Translations under genes and position numbers: made by a program
Notes under the pieces: model-generated
Databases searched by the model: none
The model's input: only the letters and a program-made list of their open reading frames with translations
Told to the model about the DNA's origin: nothing
Shown: positions 16,930 through 26,798 of the stretch, in pieces
Layout: each line of letters opens with the position of its first letter
Numbering within the stretch: the stretch's first letter is position 1
Origin: Desulfomicrobium sp. UBA5193
Lineage (GTDB): Bacteria > Desulfobacterota > Desulfovibrionia > Desulfovibrionales > Desulfomicrobiaceae
Direction of reading: 5' to 3'
Length of the DNA: 64,000 nucleotides
Assembly: GCA_002412965.1 (NCBI GenBank)
Contig: DHWB01000001.1
Location: forward strand, 62,528 to 126,527

Positions 16930-19656
16930 CTATTTATGAAGGCTAAGAGCCTTAAGAATTTCTCGTTTGTTATGTATAGTATTATTGTCGTTTTTGTTGA
17001 TATGTTCAGCTCTTTTTATATATTCAAGTGCTGTTAGATAATTTTTATCCATGTAAAATGCGAAAGCCATATCATTTAACGCATCAATATTGAATTCGTC
17101 ACGGATGAGAATTGTTTTTAAAATTCTTATTCCCTCAATTAAGTTTCCATGTTGAATAAAATTTTCAGCATCGTTAAGGAGCGAAGAAGTGTCTTCCAGT
17201 ATAGGGCGAGTCAAATCATTGTGTAACAGTGTGTGATTTGATTGATTTTTTGTATAAAAATACTTTTTATAGTCAACTTTCGGAAAAATATTCAGTTTCC
17301 CGTCTACTGTTGCATCTAAAATGCGCCTATTCTCAGTTTCAAATGCTTTTTTTGCAAGAATATATGATTTTTCCGAACGTTCAAGATCTGGTAGATGCCA
17401 CCGCGTGCCTTTTCCAAAGTAGTCTGCAGAGAAATGGTTTGGGTCTGGCCCAGTGGATGTGACTTCAAGATTAGGAGACCCTTGAGTGGTAAAATGATGG
17501 TCTACTCCGATTAAGATGACTTCACGAAATCCCATATAATAAGCGAGCTGCATTGCGAAATATGTCACGGTCCAACCTTCGCAAAGTCCATGGCATGGGT
17601 CTGTAGAAAAGATCCATTGTGAAAGGCTTTTTATAAACATTAAGTCTTTTGGAGGATTTTGAAAGAATGGGACCCCTTTATGACTTACAAATTTAGGTGC
17701 GTTTATCTTTAAAATTTCGTTAGCACTTTGTTCAAGAACAAGCGGATTAACGGATGCATAATATGTTGGTCTAAATTTCCATTTATTGAATAGCAAGTAA
17801 ATTCGATTTAGACCAAATGTAATTTCGTTTTCAAGAAATGATAAATCCATCTTGTTTAAACTTGGTCCATTGCCAATGATTACGCAACGCTCATTTTTAT
17901 GTTTGTTATAAAATGATTTAATTTGTTTTTTACAATTATTAAGAGTTTTATCTTCGATAAACATAGTAGTAATTTTTTTACGAATTGTGTCGTTTTTAAT
18001 TCCATGAATTAAAGGAATTTTTTCGTAAAATTTGTTTATTACATCGTCTATTGTAAGTTTGGATTGGAAATCGCAATAAATTAAGTCTTCTCTGCTTGTA
18101 AGTGTATTTAACGGCCATTCAAATGGAATATTTATTTTGCTATGATGTTTCCAATAAAGAGCGAATAAGAAATAATCAAATGAAACGTCGTAGCAACTGA
18201 ACGCTGGCCCGTAAAAAGCATTGTTCGCAAGAGTGGTTCCAGGAATATTGCGAAATGGCCACCAAGGATTGTCGTATCTTTCAGAAAAATATTGATGTAT
18301 TGGTAATTGTCTTAGTATAGTGCAATTATATACAGAACATCCTGCCCAATGAGTTGGGACTTTGGTGTTTGCGATTAGTCCTGTTTTAAGATGCCCAAAG
18401 ATTGGGAGTTTAGTCTCCTCAAATGCTTTGTAAATATCAGAGAGCCAGTTGTTTTTTAATACAACACAGTCAGGTTCAAGCATTAAGAATGAATCTAGTA
18501 TATTTATATATTTATATACGCAAAGATTCCATTGGAAGATTGCAATCTTCTGTTGAGGCGTTCTGATGCTATGGTTGCCTTCATAATGCAATTGATTTAT
18601 GTCGTTTTCATAAAATTGCTCTGGGATGTTAATTTTAGGAAGTTCATGATTTAAAAAAGCCTTTTTTCTCTTCGTAAAAGAGCCAATTGTGTCTTGAATT
18701 TCGAGTGAATCTATTAAATCACCATATTGTAAGTAGTAAGTACAATCGCAGCCCTCGTCTATTGACATAAGCAGGTCTAGAAGTGAAGCGGCAGAGTGTT
18801 GATCGCCTTTATGAAAATTTATGACAACGCTTTTTTGAGATGTGCAGTAATTATTTTTTAAACAGTCATTATTTTCAATAATGACTGTTTCGTTATTTTT
18901 TTGCAGTGTGAATTCAATTGAAGAAAAATTAAATTCTCTTTCTGGTCCATATATTGCGAGTAATTTTTCTTTTACGTCGATACTTGGCGTTTGATTTTGA
19001 ACAGTTGTAAATTCAACGACGTTCAGGTTGCAGTTTTTGATAGCATGTTTGTAGTCTTCTAAGAACAATCGATTGATGGATTGAGATTTGTATACCCACT
19101 CGATTATAGGGTCAATTAATCTATCATCATAGGGACTATCTAGTAAAAAATCTCGCATTTCTTCTTCTGTCCATATCAAATGAGAAAAATTTGGCAGAGG
19201 ATTTCGCTCAGGTTTCCAAAATCTCGCTTCTTTTCTTCCGGCAAATTCGCAAACATGGTGCCCAATGCAGCTAGACCAGATTGGTCCGAAATTAGTATAA
19301 AACACGCCGTTAGGCTTAAGAACTCTTTCGCATTCGTTTAAAAATTTAGGTACGTTTAAGACGTGCTCTAGCGTTGCGATGGAGATGATTGCATCAAATG
19401 AATTGTTTTCGAACGGTTGTTCACAGCCATCGAGTTCGAAAATTTCAATATTAGACGCATTTATTTGCGGATTTGATGCGGCAAAGCCTGGAGATGGATT
19501 TATGCCAGTAATTTTCCCTTTAAATTTTAAAGCAAGATCATGGATTACGTTTAATTTAAGATCGGATCCTATTTCTAAAATTGATGTGCTGTCCTTTGGG
19601 ATAATTGATAAGAATTTATCTATAGATTTTTTTTGGTAGTCTGGCAGGATGCTCAT
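16930..19656 (-). CDS. Large multidomain protein: methyltransferase, glycosyltransferase-like, DUF115, TPR
   Basis: A 908-residue AT-rich gene. Residues about 15-170 are a class I SAM methyltransferase (ILEIGSDL, IISIATLEHVLNVPKFLNEC). Residues about 280-560 contain DFLMLEPDCVVL-type sequence (here DSFLMLEPDCVVLKNNW) and look like a glycosyltransferase-related domain that I cannot place. Residues about 590-800 are a DUF115 / MAF-flag10-type domain (CVIIGNGPSLNKMDLSFL, FREVILIGVDHHF), a family tied to nonulosonate glycosylation of flagellin and to pterin chemistry. The last about 60 residues are a TPR pair. Likely a glycan-modifying enzyme of the surface cluster; the combination of domains is unusual. 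Confidence 0.75.
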   Translation of the reverse strand: MSILPDYQKKSIDKFLSIIPKDSTSILEIGSDLKLNVIHDLALKFKGKITGINPSPGFAASNPQINASNIEIFELDGCEQPFENNSFDAIISIATLEHVLNVPKFLNECERVLKPNGVFYTNFGPIWSSCIGHHVCEFAGRKEARFWKPERNPLPNFSHLIWTEEEMRDFLLDSPYDDRLIDPIIEWVYKSQSINRLFLEDYKHAIKNCNLNVVEFTTVQNQTPSIDVKEKLLAIYGPEREFNFSSIEFTLQKNNETVIIENNDCLKNNYCTSQKSVVINFHKGDQHSAASLLDLLMSIDEGCDCTYYLQYGDLIDSLEIQDTIGSFTKRKKAFLNHELPKINIPEQFYENDINQLHYEGNHSIRTPQQKIAIFQWNLCVYKYINILDSFLMLEPDCVVLKNNWLSDIYKAFEETKLPIFGHLKTGLIANTKVPTHWAGCSVYNCTILRQLPIHQYFSERYDNPWWPFRNIPGTTLANNAFYGPAFSCYDVSFDYFLFALYWKHHSKINIPFEWPLNTLTSREDLIYCDFQSKLTIDDVINKFYEKIPLIHGIKNDTIRKKITTMFIEDKTLNNCKKQIKSFYNKHKNERCVIIGNGPSLNKMDLSFLENEITFGLNRIYLLFNKWKFRPTYYASVNPLVLEQSANEILKINAPKFVSHKGVPFFQNPPKDLMFIKSLSQWIFSTDPCHGLCEGWTVTYFAMQLAYYMGFREVILIGVDHHFTTQGSPNLEVTSTGPDPNHFSADYFGKGTRWHLPDLERSEKSYILAKKAFETENRRILDATVDGKLNIFPKVDYKKYFYTKNQSNHTLLHNDLTRPILEDTSSLLNDAENFIQHGNLIEGIRILKTILIRDEFNIDALNDMAFAFYMDKNYLTALEYIKRAEHINKNDNNTIHNKREILKALSLHK

Positions 19657-19674
19657 AAGTATCTCCGTGCGGGG

Positions 19675-22600
19675 TTAGAACCCTTGATTGATATATTTTG
19701 AGGATTCATTATTTTCAATACATATAGGACAAACAGGATTCGTGAATTTTTTACAAGTCATTTCATTTTGAATCTCAAAATATTTTTTACTGTTTAGTAT
19801 GTCTTCTAATGTTTGATTTATAATATTTCCAATAGAATGATATTTATGGATTCGAGGGCAAATTGAGATGTCACCTTTGCTTGTAATATAAAATTGTTCC
19901 CAAGGTGCTTTGCATTTTTTTTCTGTATAGTTGTTTGAATAATATGGTATGTTGAAAGTAATTCTTAATTTTTCTGCTTTTAATTGCGCACTCTTAAGAA
20001 TAGTATTTGCCCTGTTTATATCGGTGATTACTTCGTGGTCCATGTCAAGGCCGTCATTCAGGATAAGGTGGCGGCCTCTGATTTCAGAAATTCCAAAGTG
20101 GTGGGCTATGTGCACAAATTCTGGAAGTTGCTGAATGTTTGAGTTTAAAATTGTAAGGTTAGAACAAATTTTTGGGAGAGATGACCCCATTTTTTTCTTT
20201 TCCGAATTCAACTTTCCTATATTGTACAGTAATTTTTCATAGTTTGCCCCTTTTCTTAATTTTTCATAAGTTTCTTTTTCCGACTCTCCAATGCTAAAAA
20301 CAATATTATTAATTTTTGATTTGATAATGCTGTTTATGAGTTTATCCGGTAATATCTGTCCGTTAGTATAAATTGTGGTATCTGATATATTGTATTCACT
20401 GATAGCTCCAACTATTTCTGAAGCATTATCTGCAATCGAATATTCCCATGCGCAACTTATCTGTAATTTTTTTATATGAGTTTTAATTTTTCCAAGTATA
20501 TTGTTAAAATTACTTGTGTTCATAATTGTTATTTTTTTATTGTCTCTTGTGCAAAATGAGCAGCGTAAGTTGCAACCATCTGTTGTGTCTATGAAAAAAC
20601 TAAATTTTTTGTCAACTTGAGGTGTTTTTGGTGTGTTTCTTTCTTTATTATTTGATACTGTATGAGCAAATTTTTTTGAATCTTGATTATCAGAGTTAAT
20701 GAGAGTTATGCCTACCGGCATATACTTCGGTTCCCATTTGCCCCAAGGCATGCCGTTGTTTCCCGATTTGAAATAATGTGGGGCAAGTTGTTCTTTGAGG
20801 AATGTGCATTTGCAGAGTTCGTCCATCAGAATTTTATAATTATGAAAATTTGATGTTTCAGGATTAATCCCAAGGAATAATTTCAAAGATTTTTCAGAGA
20901 AACACCACCCTTTTGACTGTTCATGAAACCATGTGTTTGAGTCGGTTGCGCTTGTTGTTATGAACATGGGGCTTCCTATTTTTAGAACTCTTTTTAATTC
21001 TTTCATGCAGTTTGATATGTGCTCAATATTATTGTGTTCTATTGCTGAAATAGAAACTACGCAATCTACTGAAAAGCTTTCAATCAATTCTAATGTGCTT
21101 ATGTCTGATTTGTAGTAGATTATTGTCGTGTTATTGGTCGTTTTGATTAGACTGCTAATTTTAGTATTATAATTTAATTTATTATTATCGGGATTTGCTG
21201 TTTTGTACTCATTATGTAAATATTTTATATATTCGTTTTCATAAGATTTTCCAGAATCTATTTTCATTATATTATAATCTGTTTTATACGTATCTGGTAC
21301 CGTTCTGTCAGAAAAATCTACAGATATTACCTTGTATCCCATGTCAGAAAGTATAAACTGTAATATTCCATTTCCTGCTCCGGCATCAAGTATGGTGCTT
21401 CCTTCTGGTATATGTTTTATGTTATTAATTACCCATACGAGATCTAGAAGGTAGTGCCATCCTAGAGTAGTATTATGTTTTTTGCATTTGTTTATTATGT
21501 ACAACATAATTTTTTTATGCACTTTGAGCAGGTCGACTGAAAATAGTTCGATGCATTCTCGAAGTTTCATATTCTCAAATTTAATTATTTCTTTATTTTC
21601 TGGTACGAATTGAGATAGGGATTCGTCATATTCCCTGAATTCTTTTAATATTAAATCAATTTTGTCACTATTTTTGGTGCAAGGGAGTTTTTTAAGGTTT
21701 TTAAAATATGTGATAATGTTTGGTTTTATTTGATGCCAACCTTTAATGTGCCAGTCTATTTCAGATATTCTTTTGATTTTAATAGCATTGAACTTTATTG
21801 TATGCATAATATCATTAAATGTAACTTTATCGAAAAAACTTTTGTGAATATCGGCAGATATTATTAATGCAATTTCAATATTTTCTTGAATTACAGCAAT
21901 TAAAGCACTCGAGAGCGCACGATTGCTGATTGTTTCTAGGTGTATATATTTACTAAAACTTTCTTTGTATGTAAAATTTTCACACAAATTGAGTTTATTA
22001 TCTAATGTTTCATTGCTAAAAATTTTATTGATTACCTTTTTGCATTGAATATAATGTTTATGCATGTTTTCGCTTGTGGCGCTATTCGGATGTTGTACCC
22101 ATCCAATAAAGCAACTATTAGTTTTTCTGAAATAGCCACCTGACCGCATCATCTTATGCCAGAGGTGGTAGTCTTCTCCAGAGCTGAGATCGGGATCAAA
22201 GCCACCAGCTTTGAGAAATTCGCTTTTTTTAACTATTACGCAACTCGGATTAAATACACATGATGATGTTGTTGAAAAATAAACCCTGTTAAAAGAAGTT
22301 TTATGGTCAAATAATGGAGCATCATATATAACTCTCAGGTTTTCATCAATTAATAAAGCGGGGCAAAATACTCCAAGTAGATTTTTTGAGTTTTCTTTCT
22401 CAAATATTTGCATTCTTACTGTTATGCAATCTTGCAGAAATATATCATCAGAATCTAAAAATGCAATAAATTCTGATTTTGAATAATTTACACCGACATT
22501 TCTCGCAGCTGATACGCCGCAATTTTTTTGATTTATTATATGTAGCCTGGGGTCATGAGACTTTAAGGAATTTAAAATGCTTAATGTTGAGTCTGTGCTG

Positions 22601-22731
22601 CCGTCATTTATCGCAATAATTTCTATATTTTCATAATATGATTTGAATACAGAAATTAATGTTCTTAAAATTGTTTTTTCTGCGTTATAGCATGGAATTA
22701 CTATAGACACGAGCGGTTCGGTGCTTTTCAT
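19675..22731 (-). CDS. Trifunctional fusion: GT2 glycosyltransferase, methyltransferase, radical SAM/SPASM
   Basis: A 1018-residue protein, one uninterrupted frame. Residues 1 to about 240 are GT2 (VSIVIPCYNAEKTILRTLIS, IAINDGSTDST, AFLDSDDIFL). Residues about 430-650 form a SAM methyltransferase (ILDAGAGNGILQFIL, CVVSISAIEHNNIEHI). Residues about 760-1010 are a radical SAM domain with the cluster motif CNLRCSFC (C-x3-C-x2-C) and a SPASM-like end with CKAPWEQFYITSKGDISICP and CPIC. It could transfer, methylate and further rearrange or epimerise one glycan unit. Strongly AT-rich. It lies 18 bp upstream of the methyltransferase-DUF115 gene. Confidence 0.83.
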   Translation of the reverse strand: MKSTEPLVSIVIPCYNAEKTILRTLISVFKSYYENIEIIAINDGSTDSTLSILNSLKSHDPRLHIINQKNCGVSAARNVGVNYSKSEFIAFLDSDDIFLQDCITVRMQIFEKENSKNLLGVFCPALLIDENLRVIYDAPLFDHKTSFNRVYFSTTSSCVFNPSCVIVKKSEFLKAGGFDPDLSSGEDYHLWHKMMRSGGYFRKTNSCFIGWVQHPNSATSENMHKHYIQCKKVINKIFSNETLDNKLNLCENFTYKESFSKYIHLETISNRALSSALIAVIQENIEIALIISADIHKSFFDKVTFNDIMHTIKFNAIKIKRISEIDWHIKGWHQIKPNIITYFKNLKKLPCTKNSDKIDLILKEFREYDESLSQFVPENKEIIKFENMKLRECIELFSVDLLKVHKKIMLYIINKCKKHNTTLGWHYLLDLVWVINNIKHIPEGSTILDAGAGNGILQFILSDMGYKVISVDFSDRTVPDTYKTDYNIMKIDSGKSYENEYIKYLHNEYKTANPDNNKLNYNTKISSLIKTTNNTTIIYYKSDISTLELIESFSVDCVVSISAIEHNNIEHISNCMKELKRVLKIGSPMFITTSATDSNTWFHEQSKGWCFSEKSLKLFLGINPETSNFHNYKILMDELCKCTFLKEQLAPHYFKSGNNGMPWGKWEPKYMPVGITLINSDNQDSKKFAHTVSNNKERNTPKTPQVDKKFSFFIDTTDGCNLRCSFCTRDNKKITIMNTSNFNNILGKIKTHIKKLQISCAWEYSIADNASEIVGAISEYNISDTTIYTNGQILPDKLINSIIKSKINNIVFSIGESEKETYEKLRKGANYEKLLYNIGKLNSEKKKMGSSLPKICSNLTILNSNIQQLPEFVHIAHHFGISEIRGRHLILNDGLDMDHEVITDINRANTILKSAQLKAEKLRITFNIPYYSNNYTEKKCKAPWEQFYITSKGDISICPRIHKYHSIGNIINQTLEDILNSKKYFEIQNEMTCKKFTNPVCPICIENNESSKYINQGF

Positions 22732-22823
22732 GTTTTGCCCTTTTTAACTACAGATAGGTGGAATGAGTTTGCCGTTAGTGACCGCGACCCAAACATTGCT
22801 CTTATAGCTCTCTATGAAATTGC

Positions 22824-23774
22824 TTATCCAGGCCCAATCAGCTTCTCAAAATACGCAACTGTTTTGGCTAATCCTTCCCATAAATGTACCTGCGGCTCCC
22901 ATCCATAACGTTCTTTAGCCAACGTAATATCGGGCTTTCTTTGCTTCGGGTCGTCCGTGGGCAAAGGCTCAAGGGATATTGGTGATGAACTTCCCGTCAT
23001 TTCGATAAGTTGCTTTGCCAGCTCCAGAATCGTGATCTCCCCAGGATTCCCCATATTCAGCGGCCCGCAAAACTCATGATCATTCCGCATGAACCGCAGC
23101 ATCAGTTCCACCAGATCGTCCACATAGCAGAATGAACGTGTCTGCGATCCATCCCCATAGATGGTGATGGGCTTGCCTTGCAGGGCCTGCATGATGAAAT
23201 TTGAAACAACCCTTCCATCATTCGGATGCATTCGCGGTCCATAAGTGTTGAACAATCGGCCGACCTTGATGGGGAGTCCGTGCTGGCGGTGGTAGGCGAA
23301 GAAGAGGGATTCCGCGCAGCGTTTGCCTTCGTCGTAGCAGGAGCGGTAGCCGATGGGGTTGACGTTGCCCCAGTAGGATTCAGGCTGCGGGTGTATGTCC
23401 GGGTCGCCGTAGACTTCGGAGGTCGAGGCCTGGAAGATCGGGATACGCAGCCTTTTCGCCAGGCCCAACATGTTGATGGCCCCGTGCACGCAGGTCTTGA
23501 TGGTCTGTACCGGGTCGTGCTGGTAGTGGATAGGCGAGGCCGGGCAGGCCAGGTTGTAGATCTCGTCCACTTCCAGATAGAGCGGGAAGGTGACGTCATG
23601 GCGAATGAGCTCGAAGCGCGGGTTCGGGAGCAGATGCTCGATGTTCTGGCGAGAGCTGGTGAAGAAATTGTCCACGCAGATGACTTCGCAGTCCTCATCC
23701 AGCAGACGTTCACAGAGATGTGATCCCAGAAAACCGGATCCGCCGGTGACAAGGACTCGTTTTCGTAAGTGCAT
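22824..23774 (-). CDS. uxs: UDP-glucuronate decarboxylase (UDP-xylose synthase)
   Basis: A 316-residue extended SDR. The cofactor motif [15 protein letters not shown] is at residues 10-24, the catalytic Tyr/Lys are in SCYDEGKR near 148, and the family hallmark [19 protein letters not shown] and [18 protein letters not shown] are present. It converts UDP-glucuronate to UDP-xylose (via the 4-keto intermediate) for glycan synthesis. Its 5' two-thirds are GC-rich but the 3' third (22824 to about 23260) has lower GC, so the edge of the AT-rich cassette may fall inside this gene. Confidence 0.9.
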   Translation of the reverse strand: MHLRKRVLVTGGSGFLGSHLCERLLDEDCEVICVDNFFTSSRQNIEHLLPNPRFELIRHDVTFPLYLEVDEIYNLACPASPIHYQHDPVQTIKTCVHGAINMLGLAKRLRIPIFQASTSEVYGDPDIHPQPESYWGNVNPIGYRSCYDEGKRCAESLFFAYHRQHGLPIKVGRLFNTYGPRMHPNDGRVVSNFIMQALQGKPITIYGDGSQTRSFCYVDDLVELMLRFMRNDHEFCGPLNMGNPGEITILELAKQLIEMTGSSSPISLEPLPTDDPKQRKPDITLAKERYGWEPQVHLWEGLAKTVAYFEKLIGPG

Positions 23775-23918
23775 GTGTTTCCCGCCATCCTGGCAAGAGG
23801 TGTCAAATTATTTTCAGCCTGAAGCTGTCTGACACTGATTAGCACTTGGCGTGCCAAGGGTCGGTTGATCGTATCCAGGGCGGCCGCTTAAAGGTGCGCC
23901 TGTTTTGGAAATAAGTCT

Positions 23919-24536
23919 TTATACGGACATGGCCTTTAGGGTCAGACATTCCTTGATGGTTTCATCCGAGACAGCATTACCTGTGAAATCAACCCGTTCA
24001 GTCATGTCCACATCGTCGAAGTAGCAGAGCTGCTCCAGGAAAAGCTTGGCGTTGAAGGCACCTCGGAAAAGCGTCTTGGTGCGGTGGATGAGTTCCGGTA
24101 GGGTGACGTGGTCACGGAGCATGAAATAGAGGTCCACGTAATCCTTCCACTTGCTTCTTCTGCCCAGCGCATAGGCTTTCATGGACCCGATGACCGGTAT
24201 TTCCGGGAGCCGGATTCCTGCGCGCGCCCATGACACGTTGGGGCGGATAGGGAAAGGAAAGGAGAAGAAGGTCAATTTGACACCTTGGACGATGATGGTG
24301 AGTTCATCGCCTGTGGAGGTCAGCGTATGCTCCGGGAAGTGGCCTTTGGTTTGGAGAGAACGAAGGATTGATTCCGTCCGGATTTCTTCGGGCATGGCCA
24401 AGTCGAAATCGATGGATTTTCGATGTCCGATCTGCAGAGCCAGGGCGGTTCCGCCGCAAAGGTAGAATTTCGGGAAATCGGGAAGGATCGTCTCGGCCAG
24501 GGTCAATTGGGCTGCGCTGAGAATCTCTTCATGCAT
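23919..24536 (-). CDS. AbiEii-type nucleotidyltransferase toxin
   Basis: About 205 residues of the AbiEii/AbiGii nucleotidyltransferase (DUF1814) family. The active-site pattern FYLCGGTALALQIGHRKSID followed by FDLAM gives the GG-x-ALA...R-x-S-x-DFD signature with both metal Asp residues. Family members act as toxins that modify tRNA or other targets, in type IV toxin-antitoxin or abortive-infection systems. I chose ATG at 24536 (MHEEIL); the longer frame from 24671 would run 135 bp into the upstream gene with non-homologous sequence. It overlaps the partner gene by 8 bp. Confidence 0.8.
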   Translation of the reverse strand: MHEEILSAAQLTLAETILPDFPKFYLCGGTALALQIGHRKSIDFDLAMPEEIRTESILRSLQTKGHFPEHTLTSTGDELTIIVQGVKLTFFSFPFPIRPNVSWARAGIRLPEIPVIGSMKAYALGRRSKWKDYVDLYFMLRDHVTLPELIHRTKTLFRGAFNAKLFLEQLCYFDDVDMTERVDFTGNAVSDETIKECLTLKAMSV

Positions 24537-24795
24537 GATGGGCAAAATAGAGAGAAAAGTAATTGATGGTCGGCGGGCGGTAATTGCATCGTTCTTGTCT
24601 GATTTGTTTTTCAAAGATTCTGCGCACCTCTGGGATACCAATCTCGGCAAGCAGATTTTTGACGTCATCAAGATCGCCTTTGGTCAGGATGCCCTCAACC
24701 ACGCTTTCAAGCGACAACTGGCGTTTGTCCGCGACATCCCACCACAGGTATTCGCGTGGGGTTATGAGCTGGTTGTATTGCCGTTCGGTAAGCAT
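24529..24795 (-). CDS. DUF6922-like small partner of the AbiEii protein (putative antitoxin)
   Basis: An 88-residue acidic protein. The pattern REYLWWDVADKRQLSLESVV, then RGD-like LTKGDLDDVKNLL and near the C terminus RPPTINYFSLYF, resembles the small DUF6922-type proteins found upstream of nucleotidyltransferase toxins. It lacks the winged helix of classical AbiEi antitoxins. Gene order (small protein first, 8-bp overlap with the nucleotidyltransferase) fits a two-gene toxin-antitoxin unit. Its antitoxin role is an inference from position. Confidence 0.65.
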   Translation of the reverse strand: MLTERQYNQLITPREYLWWDVADKRQLSLESVVEGILTKGDLDDVKNLLAEIGIPEVRRIFEKQIRQERCNYRPPTINYFSLYFAHHA

Positions 24796-24823
24796 GGCTG
24801 TGAGAGAGACGTGAATCCGCCCC

Positions 24824-25627
24824 TCATCCCCCCATCTGCTTGGTCGCGAACATCTTCATCTTTTTGGCTTCGGCAAAGTCGGCGTTGACGGCCAGGGCGC
24901 GGTCGGCGGCGGAGATGGCGTTTTTCCAGCGTTTCATGTCCAGATAGACCCGGCCCAGGTTGAAGTAGATGACCTCGTCATGGGCCTGTCGTTCGAGCGC
25001 CTGGATGTAGAACTTTTCGGCTTCCTCAAGACGGCCGGACTTGCGCAGGACCATGCCCAGCTTGTTGAAGATGTGGGCCGAGTCCGGGTCGTCGGCGTAT
25101 GCGGCCTTCAGGTACTCCAGCGCCTCTTCATATTTGCCGAACTCCAGGAACATGTCCGCCACGGTGACCTTGAGATCCGTGTCGGTTTTGGCCGCATCGA
25201 TGAGGCGCTCGCAGACCTGCTGGGCCTTGGCGGTTTCGTCGCCTTGCAGCAGTTTTTTGGCCAACTCCAGCTGCTTGCGCCGGTATTCGGCCAGAGCGGC
25301 CAGATGCACGTTGGCCTCGTCGGCAAGATTTTCCTGCAGGAAAGCCAGCAGTGAATAGAGGCTGGCAAGATATTCCCGCTCTTCGCCGGGCTTGTAGCTG
25401 ATCTGCAAGGGATAGAGTTTCTTCAGTTCCCGGTCATTGGCCAGGTGGTAGGCCGCCTTGTCCAGGGACTCGGTGAAGGACTGCATCTCATGTTTCATGA
25501 GCTGGGCCTTGAGGACAAATCCCAGGGCCTCATGCAGATTGGCCACGGCGGCAAGGAGCTTCCCCTGTTTGAGCAGCATGCTGACTTCTCCGAGCTGTTT
25601 CTTGGCCTTGAGAATCTCTGCCGACAT
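24824..25627 (-). CDS. TPR-repeat protein
   Basis: A 267-residue, largely helical protein with tetratricopeptide repeats in its C-terminal half: ADMFLEFGKYEEALEYLKAA, FNKLGMVLRKSGRLEEAEKF and YFNLGRVYLDMKRWKNAISA. No signal peptide is visible. TPR domains mediate protein contacts; no enzyme function is suggested. It lies 34 bp downstream of carA on the same strand and is probably the last gene of the HD-ddl-waaA-kdsB-carA transcript. The preceding N-terminal 120 residues are coiled-coil-like. Confidence 0.8.
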   Translation of the reverse strand: MSAEILKAKKQLGEVSMLLKQGKLLAAVANLHEALGFVLKAQLMKHEMQSFTESLDKAAYHLANDRELKKLYPLQISYKPGEEREYLASLYSLLAFLQENLADEANVHLAALAEYRRKQLELAKKLLQGDETAKAQQVCERLIDAAKTDTDLKVTVADMFLEFGKYEEALEYLKAAYADDPDSAHIFNKLGMVLRKSGRLEEAEKFYIQALERQAHDEVIYFNLGRVYLDMKRWKNAISAADRALAVNADFAEAKKMKMFATKQMGG

Positions 25628-25661
25628 GGGTGCTCCTTACGCGTGGTGAGTAGGTTGGCGG

Positions 25662-26798
25662 TTATTGGACCTGGCCGGTTTCGAGCATGCGCCGGAATCG
25701 TCCGAAGAAGTACTGGCTGTCATGGGGGCCGGGACCAGCTTCGGGGTGATGCTGCACGCTGAAGATGGGCTTGGTCCGGTGCCTGAAACCCTCCAGCGTC
25801 TGATCGTTCAGATTGAGGTGGGTCTGCTCCAGAAAGTCCAAGTTGGAGATGTCTACGCAAAAACCGTGGTTTTGTGAAGAAATTTCGATCTTTCGAGTAA
25901 TATCGTCACGCACGGGGTGGTTGATGCCGTGATGGCCGAATTTGAGCTTGAAGCTGTTTCCGCCCAGGGCGATGCCGAGGAGCTGGTGGCCGAGGCAGAT
26001 GCCGCCCACGGGATAGAGGTCGCACAGCTCTTTGATGATGCCGATGGCTATCGTCAGCGTGGCCGGGTCGCCCGGGCCGTTGGACAGGAAGATGCCGCTC
26101 GGAGCCAGTTTTTTGACAAGCTCGACCGGGAAGAGCGGCGGCACGGCCAGGATGGTCAGATTCTCCGCGGCCAGCAGGCGCAGGATGTTCCATTTGATGC
26201 CGTAGTCGTACACGACCACGCGCAGGCTGCCTTCGGAGTTCTCGGGCCACAGGGGCAGGTCGCCGTCCATCTTCGCCGGGATCTGTTCCGTGCCCGACCA
26301 GTAATAGGGCTCTTTGGGGGCCACGAAATCGACCAGGTTGGCGCCTTCCATGGAGGGCAGGGCCGCCGCTTTGGCCACCAGTTCTTCGGGTGTCAGGTCG
26401 GCCGTGGAGATGATCCCGCGCATGGCTCCGTGGATGCGCAGATGGCGGGTCAGGGCGCGGGTGTCGATCCCTTCGAGGCCCATGACGCCATGGCGCACGA
26501 GGTAATCCGGCAGGCTTTCCGTGGCGCGCCAGTTCGAGGGCTTCTTGCAGCACTCCTTGACGATCATGGCCGGGCAGTGAATGCGCGAGGATTCCACATC
26601 CTCAAGGTTCACGCCGTAGTTGCCGATGAGGGGGTAGGTCATGCAGACCATTTGGCCGTAATAGGATGGATCGGTCAGGATTTCCTGGTATCCGGACATG
26701 CCGGTGTTGAAGATGACTTCGCCTCCGGCTTCGCCGGGGCCGGTGAAGGACCGGCCTGCGAACCAGGTCCCGTCCTCAAGGGCCAGAATAGCTTTCAT
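25662..26798 (-). CDS. carA: Carbamoyl-phosphate synthase small subunit
   Basis: Glutaminase subunit that supplies ammonia for carbamoyl phosphate used in pyrimidine and arginine synthesis. 378 residues, full length. The N-terminal domain ([33 protein letters not shown]) and the class I glutamine amidotransferase triad are intact: nucleophile Cys in [11 protein letters not shown] near residue 268, His-x-Glu in [14 protein letters not shown] near 350. Start ATG overlaps the kdsB stop (ATGA). The large subunit carB is not in the window. Confidence 0.95.
   Translation of the reverse strand: MKAILALEDGTWFAGRSFTGPGEAGGEVIFNTGMSGYQEILTDPSYYGQMVCMTYPLIGNYGVNLEDVESSRIHCPAMIVKECCKKPSNWRATESLPDYLVRHGVMGLEGIDTRALTRHLRIHGAMRGIISTADLTPEELVAKAAALPSMEGANLVDFVAPKEPYYWSGTEQIPAKMDGDLPLWPENSEGSLRVVVYDYGIKWNILRLLAAENLTILAVPPLFPVELVKKLAPSGIFLSNGPGDPATLTIAIGIIKELCDLYPVGGICLGHQLLGIALGGNSFKLKFGHHGINHPVRDDITRKIEISSQNHGFCVDISNLDFLEQTHLNLNDQTLEGFRHRTKPIFSVQHHPEAGPGPHDSQYFFGRFRRMLETGQVQ

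Noticed and set aside
24537..24671. Upstream extension of the AbiEii-like protein by 45 residues
   Set aside because: The extra sequence overlaps the partner gene in another frame and does not resemble the family; MHEEIL at 24536 fits homologue starts.
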